This document shows positions 6,355 to 6,546 of a DNA stretch of 6,546 bases, piece by piece. The position numbers and the translations under genes were made by a program. The stretch's first letter is position 1. Every line of letters starts with the position of its first letter. The stretch is taken from NCBI GenBank assembly GCA_016868485.1, contig VGGT01000106.1, forward strand, positions 1 to 6,546, in the 5' to 3' direction. Below the pieces are notes generated by a model. That model was not told where the DNA came from. It was given only the letters and a program-made list of their open reading frames with translations, and did no database searches. The stretch comes from Bacteroidota bacterium. Its GTDB lineage: Bacteria; Bacteroidota; Bacteroidia; UBA7662.

Positions 6355-6546
6355 TTAATCATCTTCGCCCGGTATGGGCAAGCCATTCAGCGCGGCTTGA
6401 AAAATTTTAGAGGGCTTGAAATGTGGGATGATCCGCTCCTCCAACTGTATGGCGCTTTTTTGCTTGAAATGATAGCCCACTTTCGCCGAACGTTTTCTGG
6501 CCTGGAAAGACCCAAACCCACGAATATAGAGTGTTTCGCCTGAACC
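6355..6546 (-). CDS. HU-family DNA-binding protein, C-terminal 63 residues
   Basis: The gene is cut by the right edge, leaving codons from GSGETLYIRGFGSF to the stop TAA (6357-6355). HU and IHF proteins are about 90-residue dimers that bend DNA and organise the nucleoid. The visible part contains the family's best-known stretch, GETLYIRGFGSFQARKR (the HU signature G.FG.F followed by the basic beta-arm). The arm then continues to IIPHFKPSK, the usual 'P.FKPSK' return to the C-terminal helix FQAALNG. The short acidic tail PGEDD is also seen in relatives. Roughly the first 30 residues (helices 1-2) are outside the window. The gene is upstream of, and 3 nt from, the TPR gene and is probably the first visible member of the operon. 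HU and IHF subtypes cannot be separated from this part alone. Confidence 0.93.
   Translation of the reverse strand, partial: GSGETLYIRGFGSFQARKRSAKVGYHFKQKSAIQLEERIIPHFKPSKIFQAALNGLPIPGEDD

Overview
This window looks like a chromosomal segment of a member of the Bacteroidota, most likely a flavobacterium or close relative. The reasons are a recognisable GldB-type gliding lipoprotein, a PorT-like outer-membrane barrel, the gene set HU / TPR protein / tiny basic protein / RNase G, starts preceded by AT-rich sequence without Shine-Dalgarno motifs, and a promoter-like element of the Bacteroidota type. No phage, transposon, CRISPR or defence genes are visible. The content is essentially core genome, apart from one small repeat array.

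Layout. Positions 1-108 (+) are the last 35 codons of a protein whose end resembles a TrkA-C/RCK-C regulatory domain. Its final codons lie inside a tandem array of about 29-nt units (97-217). The array fills the gap before the convergent gene gldB (259-1305, -). A 53-nt divergent intergenic region with a plausible + strand promoter follows. Then come a small outer-membrane beta-barrel gene (1359-2105, +) and, overlapping it by one base, nadE for glutamine-dependent NAD+ synthetase (2105-3769, +). nadE converges on a minus-strand cluster that enters from the right edge. Read in the direction of transcription, the cluster is the C-terminal part of an HU-family DNA-binding protein (6546-6355), a membrane-anchored TPR protein (6351-5521), a 29-residue extremely basic protein that standard size cut-offs miss (5510-5421), a 79-nt leader with a terminator-like hairpin, and the RNase E/G-family ribonuclease rng (5341-3791).

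How the genes relate. The minus-strand cluster groups nucleoid, ribosome/RNA-processing and cell-envelope functions. Tight spacing (3 and 10 nt) suggests HU, the TPR gene and the small basic gene are co-transcribed, while rng may be partly uncoupled by the hairpin. gldB is transcribed away from the barrel-nadE pair. The two features most worth a second look are the 29-residue basic protein and the repeat array, whose unit junctions show compensatory base changes in a short palindrome.
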